Notes: generated by a model not told the origin, from the letters alone. A DNA stretch of 64,000 nt from Costus lasius (GCA_027563935.2 CM050447.1:83685461-83749460); one strand, 5' to 3'. Counted from the stretch's first letter, positions 1-10,218 are shown. Numbers and translations are program-made.

Positions 1-1184
1 ATGGCTTCATCCATCCTACAGAGGCCAATGAGGTCTGCAGTCTTAAGAGATCCATTTATGGATTAAAGCAAGCTTCTTGAAGTTGGAATCTTCGATTTGA
101 TGAGGCAGTAAGAGATTACGGCTTTATCAAGAGCGAAGATGACGCCTGTGTTTACAGTAAATTTAGTGAGAGCTTGGTGACATTTCTGGTCTTGTATGTC
201 GACGACATACTACTCATCGGAAACGACATCCCTAGTCTTCAAGATGTGAAGACATGGTTGGGGAAGTGTTTTGAGATAAAAGACTTTGGGGAGGCCGCCT
301 ATATCCTAGGTGTGAGGATCTACCGGGATAGATCCAAGAAGCTCCTGGCCCTTAGTCAGAGTACCTACATTGATAAGGTCCTGGAGAGGTTCAGCTTAGA
401 GCAATCTAAGAAAGGATACCTTCCAGTGAGACATGGCCTTATTCTCTCCAAGAGCCAGTGTCCCGTTACACAGGCTGAGAGGCACGACATGAGTCGAGTG
501 CCCTATGCTTCGGCAGTAGGTTCGATCATGTATGCGATGTTGTGTACTAGACCAGACGTGGCTTATGCTGTGAGCATAACCAGCCGATACCAATCCAACC
601 AGGTCTGTAGCACTGGGTGGCTATAAAGAACATTCTATGTTTCTGAGAAGAACTAAAGAATGGTTCTTGGTCTGTGGGGGACAGGAAGAACTCAGTGTTC
701 AGGGCTACACAGAGGCATCGTTCCAGTCTGACCCTATTGACTTCAAATCGCAGACAGGCTATGTGTTCAGATTGTGTGGAGGTGCTATGAGCTGAGAGAG
801 CTCAAAGCAATCCATTGTAACTGATTATACGACCGAGGCTGAGTATGTCGTTGCTTCTGAGGCAGCCAAAGAAGCCATTTGGATTCGGAAGTTCATTTAT
901 GAACTTCAGGTGGTTCCAACTGCTGTGGATCCGATTGAGCTCTATTGTGACAATAATAAAGCGATGGAACAGGCAAAGGAACCACGGTCTCATCAAAAAT
1001 CCAAACACATTCTTAGTAGATTTCACCTGATCTGGGAGATCATTGATAGAGGTGATGTCAGGATAAGCAGAGTTGACACAGATAACAATCTAGCAGACCC
1101 ACTGACCAAAGCTTTGGCGCAGCAGAAGCATGATGGTCATACTCGAGACATGGGGTGAAGGTACCTCAACGATAAGGTCTGAGT
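1..1184 (+). pseudogene. Ang1 Copia pol 3' fragment (RT-RNase H), broken
   Basis: This is the end of a Ty1/Copia polyprotein, entering from the left edge in frame 3. It shows the reverse-transcriptase region with the YGLKQAS segment and the YVDDIL active site near base 200, then RNase H with the TTEAEY and CDNN motifs and the conserved tail LADPLTKALAQQKHDG. Copia RT and RNase H copy element RNA into DNA inside virus-like particles. It is dead: an in-frame TGA at 78-80 replaces the Arg of YGLKQASR, the frame is lost with a small deletion after about base 600, RNase H has further stops, and its first catalytic Asp reads Glu (GYTEASF). A purine tract (AAGTAGGAGAT) at about 1187-1197 leads into the 3' LTR. 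By similarity to neighbouring copies it is an Angela/BARE-type element; the clade name is my inference. Confidence 0.9.
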
Positions 1185-1197
1185 GCAAGTAGGAGAT

Positions 1198-2846
1198 TGT
1201 TAGTGTTATGCCCTGAGACCTATCTTTTGGTCTAGATTGTACTACTTGACTTTGATATATATATCATTCTGGCATTGTCGTTACTATGCTGTGTTTACAT
1301 CTGCGACTATGTAGATGATAATAATGTCCCTGGAGACAGATTGTATCTATGCTCAAACGGTGTGTCCCCAGTCGAGTACCTGAGTGGATAAGGGATAGCT
1401 CTGGTACATGTGAGACTGGTATATGGGATGGTTACGCACGGGGTGCTAACGTAGGCATATGGGTATATCAATGGTGGATATACTGAACTGACCCGCTGTG
1501 AGGCTCTGACTTGGTGTCATGAGTTAACCTCGCAAGTGACAGGAGATGCATTGATCCCTTGACTTGAGGTCATTGACTCTTCTGTATGGTTAGGAACATG
1601 CTTTGATACAACCTAACGCCTCGCCATAAGCTGGGAGGTCATAACGGTTGTCATTGGGTATGTGACGACCCATATGAGAAGATCAATGGACAGATATAGG
1701 ATTTGCCCCTTCCTACAGGAAGCTTGATATCCACGGGGCCCCCTATGGTTGCATGACTGAAAGTGTTTGGCCATACCCAGGTGAAAGCCTAATTTAGTCA
1801 TGACCATGAGATTGGGTAAAAACAAAGTGGTGACACACTTTGTCCAATCAGATATCAGTTCGGCAAAGAGACTGTAATGCATTGGTATCTTGTTACGATG
1901 ATTGGGATGTCGATGTGATATCCATTCCGAAGACTTGGGTAGCAGCGATGCACTGCTAGGTGCCAATCACTGCTTGTGATGACTGGGTTCATCACTGCCA
2001 ACGTCTGAGGAACCTACAGGGTCACACAACTTGAACTCGGGTTCTCGAATTGATCGGGTAGCCAAATCCAAGTGGCGCAAGTCACTTGGAGTGAGCTTGG
2101 CGCATATCTTTGAGGAAGACAAATCCAAGTGGCGCATCTCACTTAAAGAGAGAAGCTTGGAGCTTCTCACTTTGAATGGGTGAATGAACTTGGGCGGATG
2201 GGACTTGGATTGGACGAATTGGGTTTTACCACTTGAAGAGGTGTCTCTTCATGAAGTGGTGTGCCTCTTCACTTGTGAAGAGGTGCACCTATTCATGGGT
2301 ATATAAACCCCTTAGCCCCCCTTTTTGTCGGGTTACACTCTCCTCTCCTCTTCCCTTTGTCGCCACTCTTGAGGTATTCGGGCATTAAGAGAGTTGGACT
2401 CTCTTCCTTGGTTTAGTTCCTGCAAGCTCCTTGTCGCCCTCCTCCCCAAAGTTGGACTTTGGCTTGGGTTGATTCCTGTTCGGATTTGTGGTGGAGTGCT
2501 TCAAGAGTTGGACTCCGACGAAGCTCCACCTCCTCTCCTTGGCATCTCCTCTGGAGTTGGCACAAGTGTTTGAGGAAGTCTCCCAAAGGCGTGGATCTTC
2601 TTCCCGAGGCTAGCACCGGGCGTGGAAGAAGAGGATTCGAGGTTCGGCTATGTGCGAGACTGCAGAGGGTGCACATTTGGGCGCCTGCATCGCATCACTT
2701 AATTCGCTTCAAGGTATCATCTCCTACTCACCGTGTCGATCTCCTCGCAAGACTCGATCTTCGGGGTTTTTGGGACTAGCCTGTTTCGGGGATTGCTTCC
2801 GCTGTGCTTGTCTATAAAATTTTAAAATCCCCGGGGTTTTCCAACA
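1198..2846 (+). repeat. Ang1 3' LTR (1649 bp)
   Basis: The LTR starts TGTTAGTGTTATGCCC directly after the polypurine tract and ends GGTTTTCCAACA, an end shared in form with the Ang6 LTR (GGTTTCCCAACA). It has the usual TG...CA termini. The inner region holds a clear TATA box at 2300-2307, so U3 is about 1.1 kb and R/U5 about 0.5 kb. The partner 5' LTR lies left of the window, so the duplication at the insertion site cannot be checked; the right flank is CTTGC. Confidence 0.85.
2300..2307 (+). promoter_or_regulatory. Probable TATA box of Ang1 LTR
   Basis: TATATAAA lies in a GGG...CCCC setting about 540 bases before the LTR end, followed by a C/T-rich stretch. That is the expected layout for a plant LTR promoter. 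Transcription would start at about 2330. This is the clearest TATA box among the Copia LTRs here. Confidence 0.6.
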
Positions 2847-3501
2847 CTTGCCACTTACCAAATAAGTTCTACAAGCCATATGCGCCCCAAGCCTTGCCAT
2901 AGATACAAGGTTTCCATCAATGGATGAAGGGGGGAGGCACCTAAAGCTTCCTAATGAAGCAAAATCGCCCACTCCACCCCATTGTACCCCTAGGCGCCAA
3001 TGGGGTGGAGATTTCTCCCCATTACACCCTTTAGCCTATTAATTCTTCATGATAACTTCTTATTCGGCCTCATTGGGTAATGAGCTAGCCCAAACTTCAT
3101 TACATGGGTTGATTAAACAATTGGATCCAATCCAATGCAACCCTAATCCAATTTTGACCAACCATGGGCAAATACGGGTCAACCAGCCAAAAATAAAGTT
3201 TGGCTCCAATAACTCTCTTCCATCTCATCAGGCCCATTGGCGCTGATGAAATCTCCCAAATAGATCCGAGTTATGCAATAACTCGATTATAAGGCTTCCC
3301 GATCAATACGAGAACTCGAGTATCAAGATGTGCGACCCTGTAGGTTCCTCTGACGTTGGTAGTGTTGACCTAAGGTCACCACAAGCAGTGAGTGGCACCT
3401 AGCAGTGCATCACTGCTACCTAAGTCATCGGAATGGATATGGACATTGACATCCCCATCATCGCAACTAGGCATAAATGCATTACAGTCTCTTTGCCAAA
3501 C
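2847..3501 (-). repeat. Ang3 Angela-type LTR, inner segment
   Basis: The right part (about 3290-3501), read on the minus strand, matches the Ang1 LTR from about 1866 to 2060 base for base over long runs (e.g. GGAACCTACAGGGTC and GATGCACTGCTAGGTGCC). It continues in the segment at 7374-8027 on the far side of N1. The left part (2847-3290) is more diverged; I assign it to the same LTR only because it lies next to it. Ang1 appears inserted in this LTR, so its other end would be outside the window. No gene is visible. Confidence 0.7.
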
Positions 3502-4569
3502 TGATGCAGGAGCAACTTTAGAGGCTTAATCATGTTTTAAATTAGTGTTTATTTGTTTTGTTGTAATTAGGATTAGCTTAAGCTTTATTTTCTAAGCATT
3601 TTAAATTCCTAGATAATGTATTATGTTGCAATTAGTTAGGTTTACATGCAGTTTAAATTCTCCTTGTTTTGTTAGGATTAGCCAAGTCAAATCACAAGAG
3701 CCATGTCATCATCAAGGTCAACAATCCTCAAATCAGCAAATCTTCATCAATAGGCGCCTTCATGTTCATCAAGACAACAATCTCAAATCAAAGTCAGCAT
3801 CTCAAAGAATTGCAAAGTCAAAATCAGCCCACTCCAATCAAATTCCCAACTAGCTTCCACAAGGTCAAAATCGAACAGCATCAAATCTCCACTCGGTTGC
3901 GATTTCACCACCTCAGCTACAGTCAAACAATCTGAAGCAATTTGTCCACGCCAGTTCCTTGCCTGCGCATCTAATGCCATGTCAAGTAATCTATTTGGCA
4001 TGCAAAGCTTCACAGCTAATTACCTCCACAGCATGCAGCCAAGCCAATCAATATGCCAACCAATATTCAGCATGCGCAAAGGGAATACATCATGCGCACA
4101 GGGAATACTGCAACAGATGTCAACCAATCACAGCTGGCCAATTAGCTCCAAGGTTGCCTTGCATGCGCCTGCAGCTCCCAGCTGATTCATCTCCAGCCAA
4201 ACTCCATGTGCCTGCAGCAAACCTCAAATTGCTTCGTTCACAAGTAAAGAGGAGCCCAAGAGTCTAATTCATCTCCACCTTCCATTTGAAACTAACCATT
4301 GACAGCCCTCTATTTGTTGAGAGATTAAATTAACGATTGAGGGTGAATGGGCTTTAAAAACTGATGTAATTCTCATATTTGAAGTTAAGTTTAAACGAAT
4401 ATTTTTGGAACCTTTGTGGTGTGTCTTCCTCCTTGTGAGGTTAGGGTTAGGGTTATGTAGTTCTCCTCTTCCCCCTTAGCTTGCTAAGCTAAGGGTTTCT
4501 CTTCTCTTCTTCTCTTCTTCTTCCTCTTCTCTTCTCTTCTCTAGCAACTCTAACTTCCATCCTACATCA
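3502..4569 (+). repeat. N1 5' LTR (1068 bp)
   Basis: It has TG...CA ends. Overlapping open frames of 60-100 codons occur here and again in the 3' LTR only because the two LTRs are near copies. A C/T-rich tract (CTTCTCTTCTT) precedes its end, and TTAGGGTTAGGG occurs at about 4440-4452. Confidence 0.9.
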
Positions 4570-4570
4570 G

Positions 4571-4582
4571 TGGTATCAGAGC
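4571..4582 (+). other. N1 primer binding site
   Basis: TGGTATCAGAGC lies one base after the 5' LTR end. It is complementary to the 3' end of plant initiator tRNA-Met, the usual minus-strand DNA primer of Copia elements. Confidence 0.85.
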
Positions 4583-4643
4583 AACATATGGGCAACTCTT
4601 GTCTGCCCATGGTGATCCGTCTTCATGCTTGTTCATCACCGGA

Positions 4644-4680
4644 GTTGGCCGCCTGGTTCGTTTCAGAACCCACGGCCAAC
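4644..4680 (+). other. N1 stem-loop module, copy 1
   Basis: The outer stem GTTGGCCG (4644-4651) pairs perfectly with CGGCCAAC (4673-4680). The inner stem GGTTC pairs with GAACC. TTCATC at 4632-4637 could extend the stem by pairing with GATGAA at 4681-4686 across a bulge. Confidence 0.7.
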
Positions 4681-4810
4681 GATGAAGGGAAGTTAGCCAG
4701 TGTGCATTGTCTTCTAAAGCCACCAGCCGCTGTCACGTAAAGCCACCAGCACATCGGTGTTCATGTCTCCCTTGTTGGCTTTTATCCGCCGTTCCGCGAC
4801 GATCATTGGA

Positions 4811-4847
4811 GTTGGCCGCCTGGTTCTTTTTAGAACCCATGGCTAGC
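4811..4847 (+). other. N1 stem-loop module, copy 2
   Basis: GTTGGCCG (4811-4818) faces TGGCTAGC (4840-4847). All eight positions pair in plus-strand RNA if G-U wobbles are allowed (three of them). The inner stem is GGTTCT/AGAACC. Confidence 0.65.
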
Positions 4848-5062
4848 GATGATGGGAGATGTGTTCTTACGCAACGTCTTCTCCGGCAACCACGTAACCT
4901 CTCCATTCACGTTTCTTCAACCTTCTGCATCAAACCGAATGACCAAGCCACCACATGCATCCACGCCGATCAACAATCTCCAACCTCTCCATCCCTTGCT
5001 GCAATGAGACAACCTCCCGGCGACTCCTTCACTGTGCCTGCGTTTACACATCCACCACCGGA

Positions 5063-5099
5063 GTTGACCGCCTAGTTCTCTTCAGAACCCACGGTCAGC
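5063..5099 (+). other. N1 stem-loop module, copy 3
   Basis: GTTGACCG (5063-5070) pairs with CGGTCAGC (5092-5099). Compared with copy 1, one G-C pair has become A-T and one pair is a G-U wobble. The inner stem GTTCT/AGAAC is kept. Confidence 0.7.
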
Positions 5100-5263
5100 A
5101 ATGAAGGGCCACCTCCACTGCCACCTCGTGTTCCCGTCATCATCTCACCAACGAGCAACATGCTACGACACCACCGCCATCCACCTTCCCAGTCCACTTC
5201 CGAAGCCCATCGCCACAAGGTCCAAGCTCTCCGCCTCTTGCTGCAATGAAACCAACCCCTCAA

Positions 5264-5445
5264 GACAACAAGCTCGCTGGCATTCACCTCTCCCACTGGC
5301 AGCAACTAACCACCGGCACTGGCATCATCATCTCAAACTCGTCGACTGCTTGGTTCAACAAGCTCGCTGGCGTTCACCTCTCCCATTGGCAACTGACCAC
5401 CGCCACTGGCATCATCATCTCAAACTCATCGACTGCTTGGTTCTT
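5264..5445 (+). repeat. Tandem duplication of about 90 bp in N1
   Basis: Two adjacent copies of a segment containing AACAAGCTCGCTGGC, CACCTCTCCCA and GGCATCATCATCTCAAACTC. The first copy ends with the left arm of the stem-loop module (GTCGACTGC at 5341-5349) and runs straight into the second copy, so it lacks the right arm. The second copy is completed by the full module at 5429-5463. Confidence 0.85.
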
Positions 5446-5463
5446 TTCAGAACCCGCAGTCGA
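5429..5463 (+). other. N1 stem-loop module, copy 4
   Basis: The outer stem TCGACTGC (5429-5436) pairs perfectly with GCAGTCGA (5456-5463). It is an entirely different stem sequence from copies 1-3, around the same inner stem GGTTCT/AGAACC and loop TTTC. Confidence 0.75.
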
Positions 5464-5743
5464 CATAGCTTCTAACCAGAGCCAATCCATCGACGAAGGA
5501 GAGCTCATGATCCGGCTGATGGATGAAGCTCAGATTTGGACCACAACTTCTCCACTGATACATGATCCTGTAACCAGAAGGATCTTACCATCTAGCCACT
5601 GGATGGCCGGAATCAGGAAAGTTCGTGTGCTAGCCCCTGTTCTACATCAACCATCCCCTGTCTCGCTGCTTTCTTCACCGCTGACTTCTACGTCGCCTCG
5701 CACACCAACCTTCACCACCGACGACCATCGCCTGAATTTGCTA

Positions 5744-5776
5744 CGGCCGCATGGTTCTTTTCAGAACCCGCGGCCG
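5744..5776 (+). other. N1 stem-loop module, copy 5
   Basis: CGGCCGC (5744-5750) pairs perfectly with GCGGCCG (5770-5776). The inner core GGTTCTTTTCAGAACC is the same as in copy 4. Confidence 0.75.
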
Positions 5777-6063
5777 AAAAACAAAGGACAGCTGCCCCCG
5801 CCTGGTTCTACAACACCTGCCGCCTCCATCCCCTGCTTCCGGGCTTGTTCATCAACTTTGCCGTCGCTCTTCACCGCCCAGATTCAGCACCTGAAACATA
5901 GTTCACCGTCTTCCCTGTGAGGAGGAACACCACCCCTCGCCGACTCCGACGTCTGCCACTGACGACCATCGCTGTTCAGCCACCAGTCACCCGCTGCTAC
6001 ACGCGATCACGTCACGAAACGAAGCGTCGTGCATGGGACGCGTGCATTAGTTTTCCTCTTCCA

Positions 6064-6188
6064 AAAAAAAATGTTGTTTAAACCAAAAAAAAAGCTGAGA
6101 AAAAAAAAAATAAAAAAAAAGCTGAGGAAAATCGAAAAGAAAAAAAGAGATATCTTTTAGGAAAAAAAAAAGCTGAGGAAAAAAAATA
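6064..6188 (+). repeat. A-rich repeats with GCTGAG units
   Basis: Runs of 8-11 A separated by GCTGAG(G) occur at least three times, with related GAAAAGAAAAAAAG. It lies just upstream of the N1 purine tract. No gene. Confidence 0.8.
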
Positions 6189-6254
6189 TTTTGACTATTT
6201 TGACTCTACCTTGACTCGCAGGATCAAAATTAGTTCACTAGGAGGTGAAGTTTT

Positions 6255-6269
6255 CAAAGAGGGGAAATC
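6255..6269 (+). other. N1 polypurine tract
   Basis: AAAGAGGGGAAAT lies immediately before the TG of the 3' LTR. It is the expected plus-strand primer site. Confidence 0.75.
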
Positions 6270-7373
6270 TGATGCAGGAGCATCTTTAGAGGCTTGATCA
6301 TGTTTTAAATTAGTGTTTATTTGTTTTGTTGTAATTAGGATTTGCTTAAACTTTATTTTCTATGCATTTTAAATTCCTAGATAATGTATTAGGTTGCAAT
6401 TAGTTAGGTTTACATGCAGTTTAAATTCTCCTTGTTTTGTTAGGATTAGCCAAGTCAAATCACAAGAGCCATGTCAACATCAAGGTCAACAATCCTCAAA
6501 TTAGCAAATCTTCATCAATAGGCGACTTCATGTTCATCAAGACAACAATCTCAAATCAAAGTCAGCATCTCAAAGAATTGCAAAGTCAAAATCAGCCAAC
6601 TCCAATCAAATTCCCAACCAACTTCCACAAGGTCAAAATCGAACAGCATCAAATCTCCACTCGGTTGCGATTTCACCACCTCAGCTACAGTCAAACAATC
6701 TGAAGCAATTTGTCCACGCCAGTTCCCTGCCTGCGCATCTAATGCCATGTCAAGTAATCTATTTGGCATGCAAAGCTTCACAGCTAATTACCTCCACCGC
6801 ATGCAGCCAAGCCAATCAATATGCCAACCAATTTTCAGCTTGCGCAAAGGGAATACATCATGCGCACAGGGAATACTGCAACAGATGTCAGCCGATCACA
6901 GCTGGCCAACTAGCTCCAAGGTTGCCTTGCATGCGCCTGCAGCTCCCAGTTGATTCATCTCCAGCCAAACTCCATGCGCCTGCAGCAAACCTCAAATTGC
7001 TTCATTCACAAGTAAAGAGGAGCCCAAGAGTCTAATTCATCTCCACCTTCCATTTGAAACTAAGCATTGACAGCCCTCTATTTGTTGAGAGATTAAGTTA
7101 ACGATTGAGGGTGAATGGGCTTTAAAAACTGATGTAATTCTCATATTTGAAGTTAAGTTTAAATGAATATTTTTGGAACCTTTGTGGTGTGTCTTCCTCC
7201 TTGTGAGGTTAGGGTTAGGGTTATGTAGTTCTCCTCTTCCCCCTTAGCTTGCTAAGCTAAGGGTTTCTCTTCTCTTCTTCTCTTCTTCTCTTCTTCTCTT
7301 CTTCTCTTCTTCTTCCTCTTCTTCTTCCTCTTCTCTTCTCTTCTCTAGCAACTCAAACTTCCGTCCTGCGTCA
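6270..7373 (+). repeat. N1 3' LTR (1104 bp)
   Basis: It is a near copy of 3502-4569. It is longer mainly because the CTTCTCTTCTT microsatellite near 7261-7345 has expanded. It ends GCGTCA and is followed by CATAC, the target duplication. Confidence 0.9.
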
Positions 7374-8027
7374 CATACTGATATCCAATTGGACAAGTGT
7401 GTCATCACTTATTTTCATCCAATCACATGGTTATGACTAGAACAGGTTTTCACTTGGGTATGGCCATACACTTTCAGTCATAGAACCATAGAGGAGCTCC
7501 ATGGATATCAAGCTTCCCTCAGGAATGGGAAAATCCTCTATCTGTCCATTGACCTTCTCATACGGGTCGTGACATGCCCAATAACAACCGTTATTACCTC
7601 CCAACTACGGCGAGGTGTTAGGTTGTATCAAAGCATGTCCTTAACCATATAGAATAGTCAATGACGTCAAGTCATCTCCTGTCATTTGTGAGGATAACTC
7701 ATGACACCAAGTCGTTGCCTCATAGCGGGTCGGTCCAGTATATCCACTACTGATATACCCATATGTCTGTGCTAGCACCTCGTGCCTAGCCAGCCTATAT
7801 ACCGGTCTCACAAGTACCATAGTTGTCCCATATCTACTAAGGTACATCGACTGGGGACAACTATTTGAGCACATATCCAATCTGTCTCTAGGGACATTAT
7901 CATGTAAGTACATAATCACAGATGTAGACAAACATTGATAATGACAATGACAGAATGATATATAAATATCAGAGTCAAGTAGTACAAAGATGGACCAAAA
8001 CTAGGTCTCAGGGCATACACACCGACA
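7374..8027 (-). repeat. Ang3 Angela-type LTR, outer segment
   Basis: Read on the minus strand it begins TGTCGGTGTGTATGCCC (at 8027) and follows the Ang1 LTR from its start to about 1866, then continues beyond N1 at 3501. No matching pol lies next to it at 8028; the sequence there is Athila gag, so it may be a solo LTR or an element end. The flank is ATAAC. Confidence 0.8.
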
Positions 8028-8359
8028 ATAACCCCCCAAAGCATTAACTTATTCGGCACCCTGATTAGTAATGAGTTTACATTCTTCAGAATGATGACCA
8101 TTATTACCACATATATCACAAACTATAGAAGATGAAACTACAGCAGTTTGCATTTTAAAAGAATCAAATCTGTTGCACAAAGAATCTACCTTTTCTGCCA
8201 AGGTGCGCTAAACATCACTCCCATTCTTACCTTGAGAATGTCGATACAGCACTCCTCTCTCAGTAGTCCTCTGGTTATGATTCAAAGCCATCTCCTCCAG
8301 CAACTTAAAAGCATCTTCAATGGTTCTGCTCATGAGAGCTCCTCCTGCAGCAGCATCAA
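8028..8359 (-). pseudogene. Ath2 Athila gag, C-terminal part with zinc knuckle
   Basis: On the minus strand this encodes the Athila Gag segment ending in AAAGGALMSRTIEDAFKLLE, and further on a CCHC zinc knuckle, CDICGNNGHHSEEC, at 8079-8120 (C-X2-C-X4-H-X4-C). The knuckle binds element RNA in the particle. The upstream part of the same gag continues at 19544-19971, on the other side of Ath1. The last five bases, ATCAA (8355-8359), are the target duplication of Ath1. After the knuckle the frame reads on to a stop near 8056. Confidence 0.8.
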
Positions 8360-10218
8360 TGTTGTGATCCGCAAGTGCACGGATACTCGAAGTAATAAAG
8401 AAAGTATCGAATCCACAGGGACCTACGTTGTCGAATACTAAATAGTTGATTTCTTACTGTCTAGGCAAATCGAAATCGTGAGAATAGCAATCGGAAACTA
8501 AAAAAAAATAGGATTATCAGAGAGAAAAGCTAGGACTTGGGTTTCGTTCACTTAAACTTTTATGGCTAGATATGAATAAGGATTTCGTTGATTAAATTTT
8601 ATCATGATGAAGATATTATCAAACAAAGGACTCAAGGATCACTTTCGTGCATCCGAGTCTTGCAACTAGTTTCGCTAAAGGATCTCCAACGTTCCGACCC
8701 TTGCTTTCGCACATGATCTCCACGTTTGACAAATAGACTCAATCTATAGATGTCATATTATAATCATGGCAATTATTCTACTAGAAAAGATCAAGATGTA
8801 TCTAACCTAAGGAAGGGATCCTAACATGCAATTCTAGGGTTCCAAATTCTCAAGCAATTACCTTTCAGTCTCAAGCGAAAATTCCAAGAACATAATTAGT
8901 AACATGAACTTATAGAGAGTCTAAGCACAATTATCACATGAGTAAAATCATCATGCTAAGATTAAACTCAACGAAATATTGAAAAAAAGAGTTATCTAGT
9001 CATTGGAAGTTAAGTAAATTACTCCCCCATGTCCCAAAAATAGTTTAAGCTATCATCATAAGGGAATTACAATGAGTCATGGCTTCAGAGGATCAAAAAT
9101 CGAAGTAAAAGAGAAGTTTAGAAAATACAGCACGGCTGTGAAGTATTTCATAGCCGTAATTTGCAAGGAACTCTGGTGAATAGTGTCGGCGGCTGGTTTT
9201 TCTTCGATTTCTCTTTCAATTGATCTCCTTTCGGTCTGAAACTTCTGGTGTGTTGTTTTCTCCCTCCGACGAAGCTTCTGTATGAAAATCACGTCATGAG
9301 ATTGTCTGGATCGATCACGGCGGTGAAACCCTTGGCGGCGGCGTCGATCCTGATTTCTCCCTCGACAGTGCACGAAAATTGGGCCTTTTTGTCTCTCTCT
9401 AATCCTCTCGTGAAAAGCACCCTCTTTGCTTCTTACGGCTTTGAATATAAAGCCCTGGATCGCCCACAAGAATCTCCGCAAAGATCGGGCGTGAAGATTG
9501 ACCTGGGAATCGCGTTCAAACGCCGAAATACGGCCGTGTAATATCTTATGACACTGCCGTAAAATCCATCGATCGTTCTGTTCTGAAATTGCTGGAAAAT
9601 ATGGCACCATAATTTTGTTTACGGTAGTGCCGTAAAATCGGCTGAACTCTCTGGTCGGATTCGTCGGGGAAATATGGCCCGTGTAATTCTTTACGGCAAT
9701 GCCGTAATTTCAGGGCAACTTTCTGTTCTGAAGATGCTTCAAAATACGGCTCGTAAACTGGGTTACGGCAGTGCCGTAATTTCGGCAAAAGTCTCTGTTC
9801 CGAAAGTGCCCCAAAATACGGCCGTGTAAATCCTTACGGCGGTGCCGTATTTTTGCGAAAACCTTCTGTTTGGAAAATCACCAAAATACGGCCGTGATCT
9901 CGATAATACGGTAGCCGTGAAAAATACGGTACCGTGAAATCCCTTACGGCACTGCTGTATTTTGGGTTCCTTGCCTCGATTTGCGTGAAATTTCTTGGGT
10001 GACTTCTTCTTGATGATGAGAACTCTTTCATATATTTGATTTTGCTTGAAAACGCCTAAAATAGTGCCTTTTTGCCTGAAAAACATGAAAAACCAAAATA
10101 GAAGTAGACTTTGCAATATTTGATGGATTCAACATAAAAATAAGTAAAAAGATCCTCGATTTAGCATGAAAAGGTATCTAAAATGATGCAAAATATACTA
10201 CATATTTCGGTGTCATCA
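8360..10218 (-). repeat. Ath1 3' LTR (1859 bp)
   Basis: On the minus strand it runs from TGATGACACCGAAA to ATCACAACA. It is 433 bp longer than its partner at 18118-19543: the partner has lost 482 bp corresponding to 8797-9278 (both ends carry TGTAT) and has gained about 49 bp elsewhere. Confidence 0.9.
9546..9960 (-). repeat. 72-bp repeats with palindromic cores in Athila LTR
   Basis: Six copies of a palindrome close to TTACGGCAATGCCGTAA start at about 9546, 9618, 9691, 9763, 9834 and 9944, i.e. every 71-73 bp except the last step of 110. The spacers are related (GGAAATA/CAAAATACGGC(C)CGTGTAA). The location would be in U3. The same array is in the 5' LTR and in Ath2. Confidence 0.85.

Larger units (their letters stand above)
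4583..6254 (+). other. N1 interior, no recognisable protein domain
   Basis: The interior is C-rich and reads open in places (for example 5246-5920, 224 codons, Thr/Ser/Pro/His-rich), but it contains no motif I recognise and much of the open frame comes from a tandem duplication. It carries five copies of a stem-loop module (listed separately), a tandem duplication and an A-rich end. I regard it as non-coding RNA sequence of the element rather than a gene. Confidence 0.6.
3502..7373 (+). mobile_element. N1: non-autonomous LTR retrotransposon (3.87 kb)
   Basis: Two direct repeats of about 1.1 kb (3502-4569 and 6270-7373) bracket a 1.7 kb interior. They begin TGATGCAGGAGC and end in TCA. A TGGTATCAGAGC primer site follows the left repeat and a purine tract (AAAGAGGGGAAAT) precedes the right one, so the orientation is plus. 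The flanks are CAAAC and CATAC, a 5-bp target duplication with one change, and the flanking halves rejoin to the Ang3 LTR. No gag, protease, RT or integrase motif is visible, so it must rely on enzymes from another element, presumably a Copia one given the initiator-Met-type primer site. By size it fits a small LARD or large TRIM; I do not recognise the family. Confidence 0.9.

Noticed and set aside
3669..3935. 88-codon frame repeated at 6437-6703
   Set aside because: These are the two LTRs of N1; identity reflects their origin, not coding.
4438..4455. TTAGGGTTAGGG, telomere-like, in both N1 LTRs
   Set aside because: Only two units, and plant telomeres are usually TTTAGGG; too short to mean a telomere. 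At most a telobox-like site.
5246..5920. 224-codon frame in the N1 interior as a captured host gene
   Set aside because: It includes a tandem duplication and the stem-loop modules and has low-complexity composition; no recognisable domain or intron-exon trace.
7259..7345. CTTCTCTTCTT repeats
   Set aside because: Ordinary microsatellite that differs in length between the two N1 LTRs.
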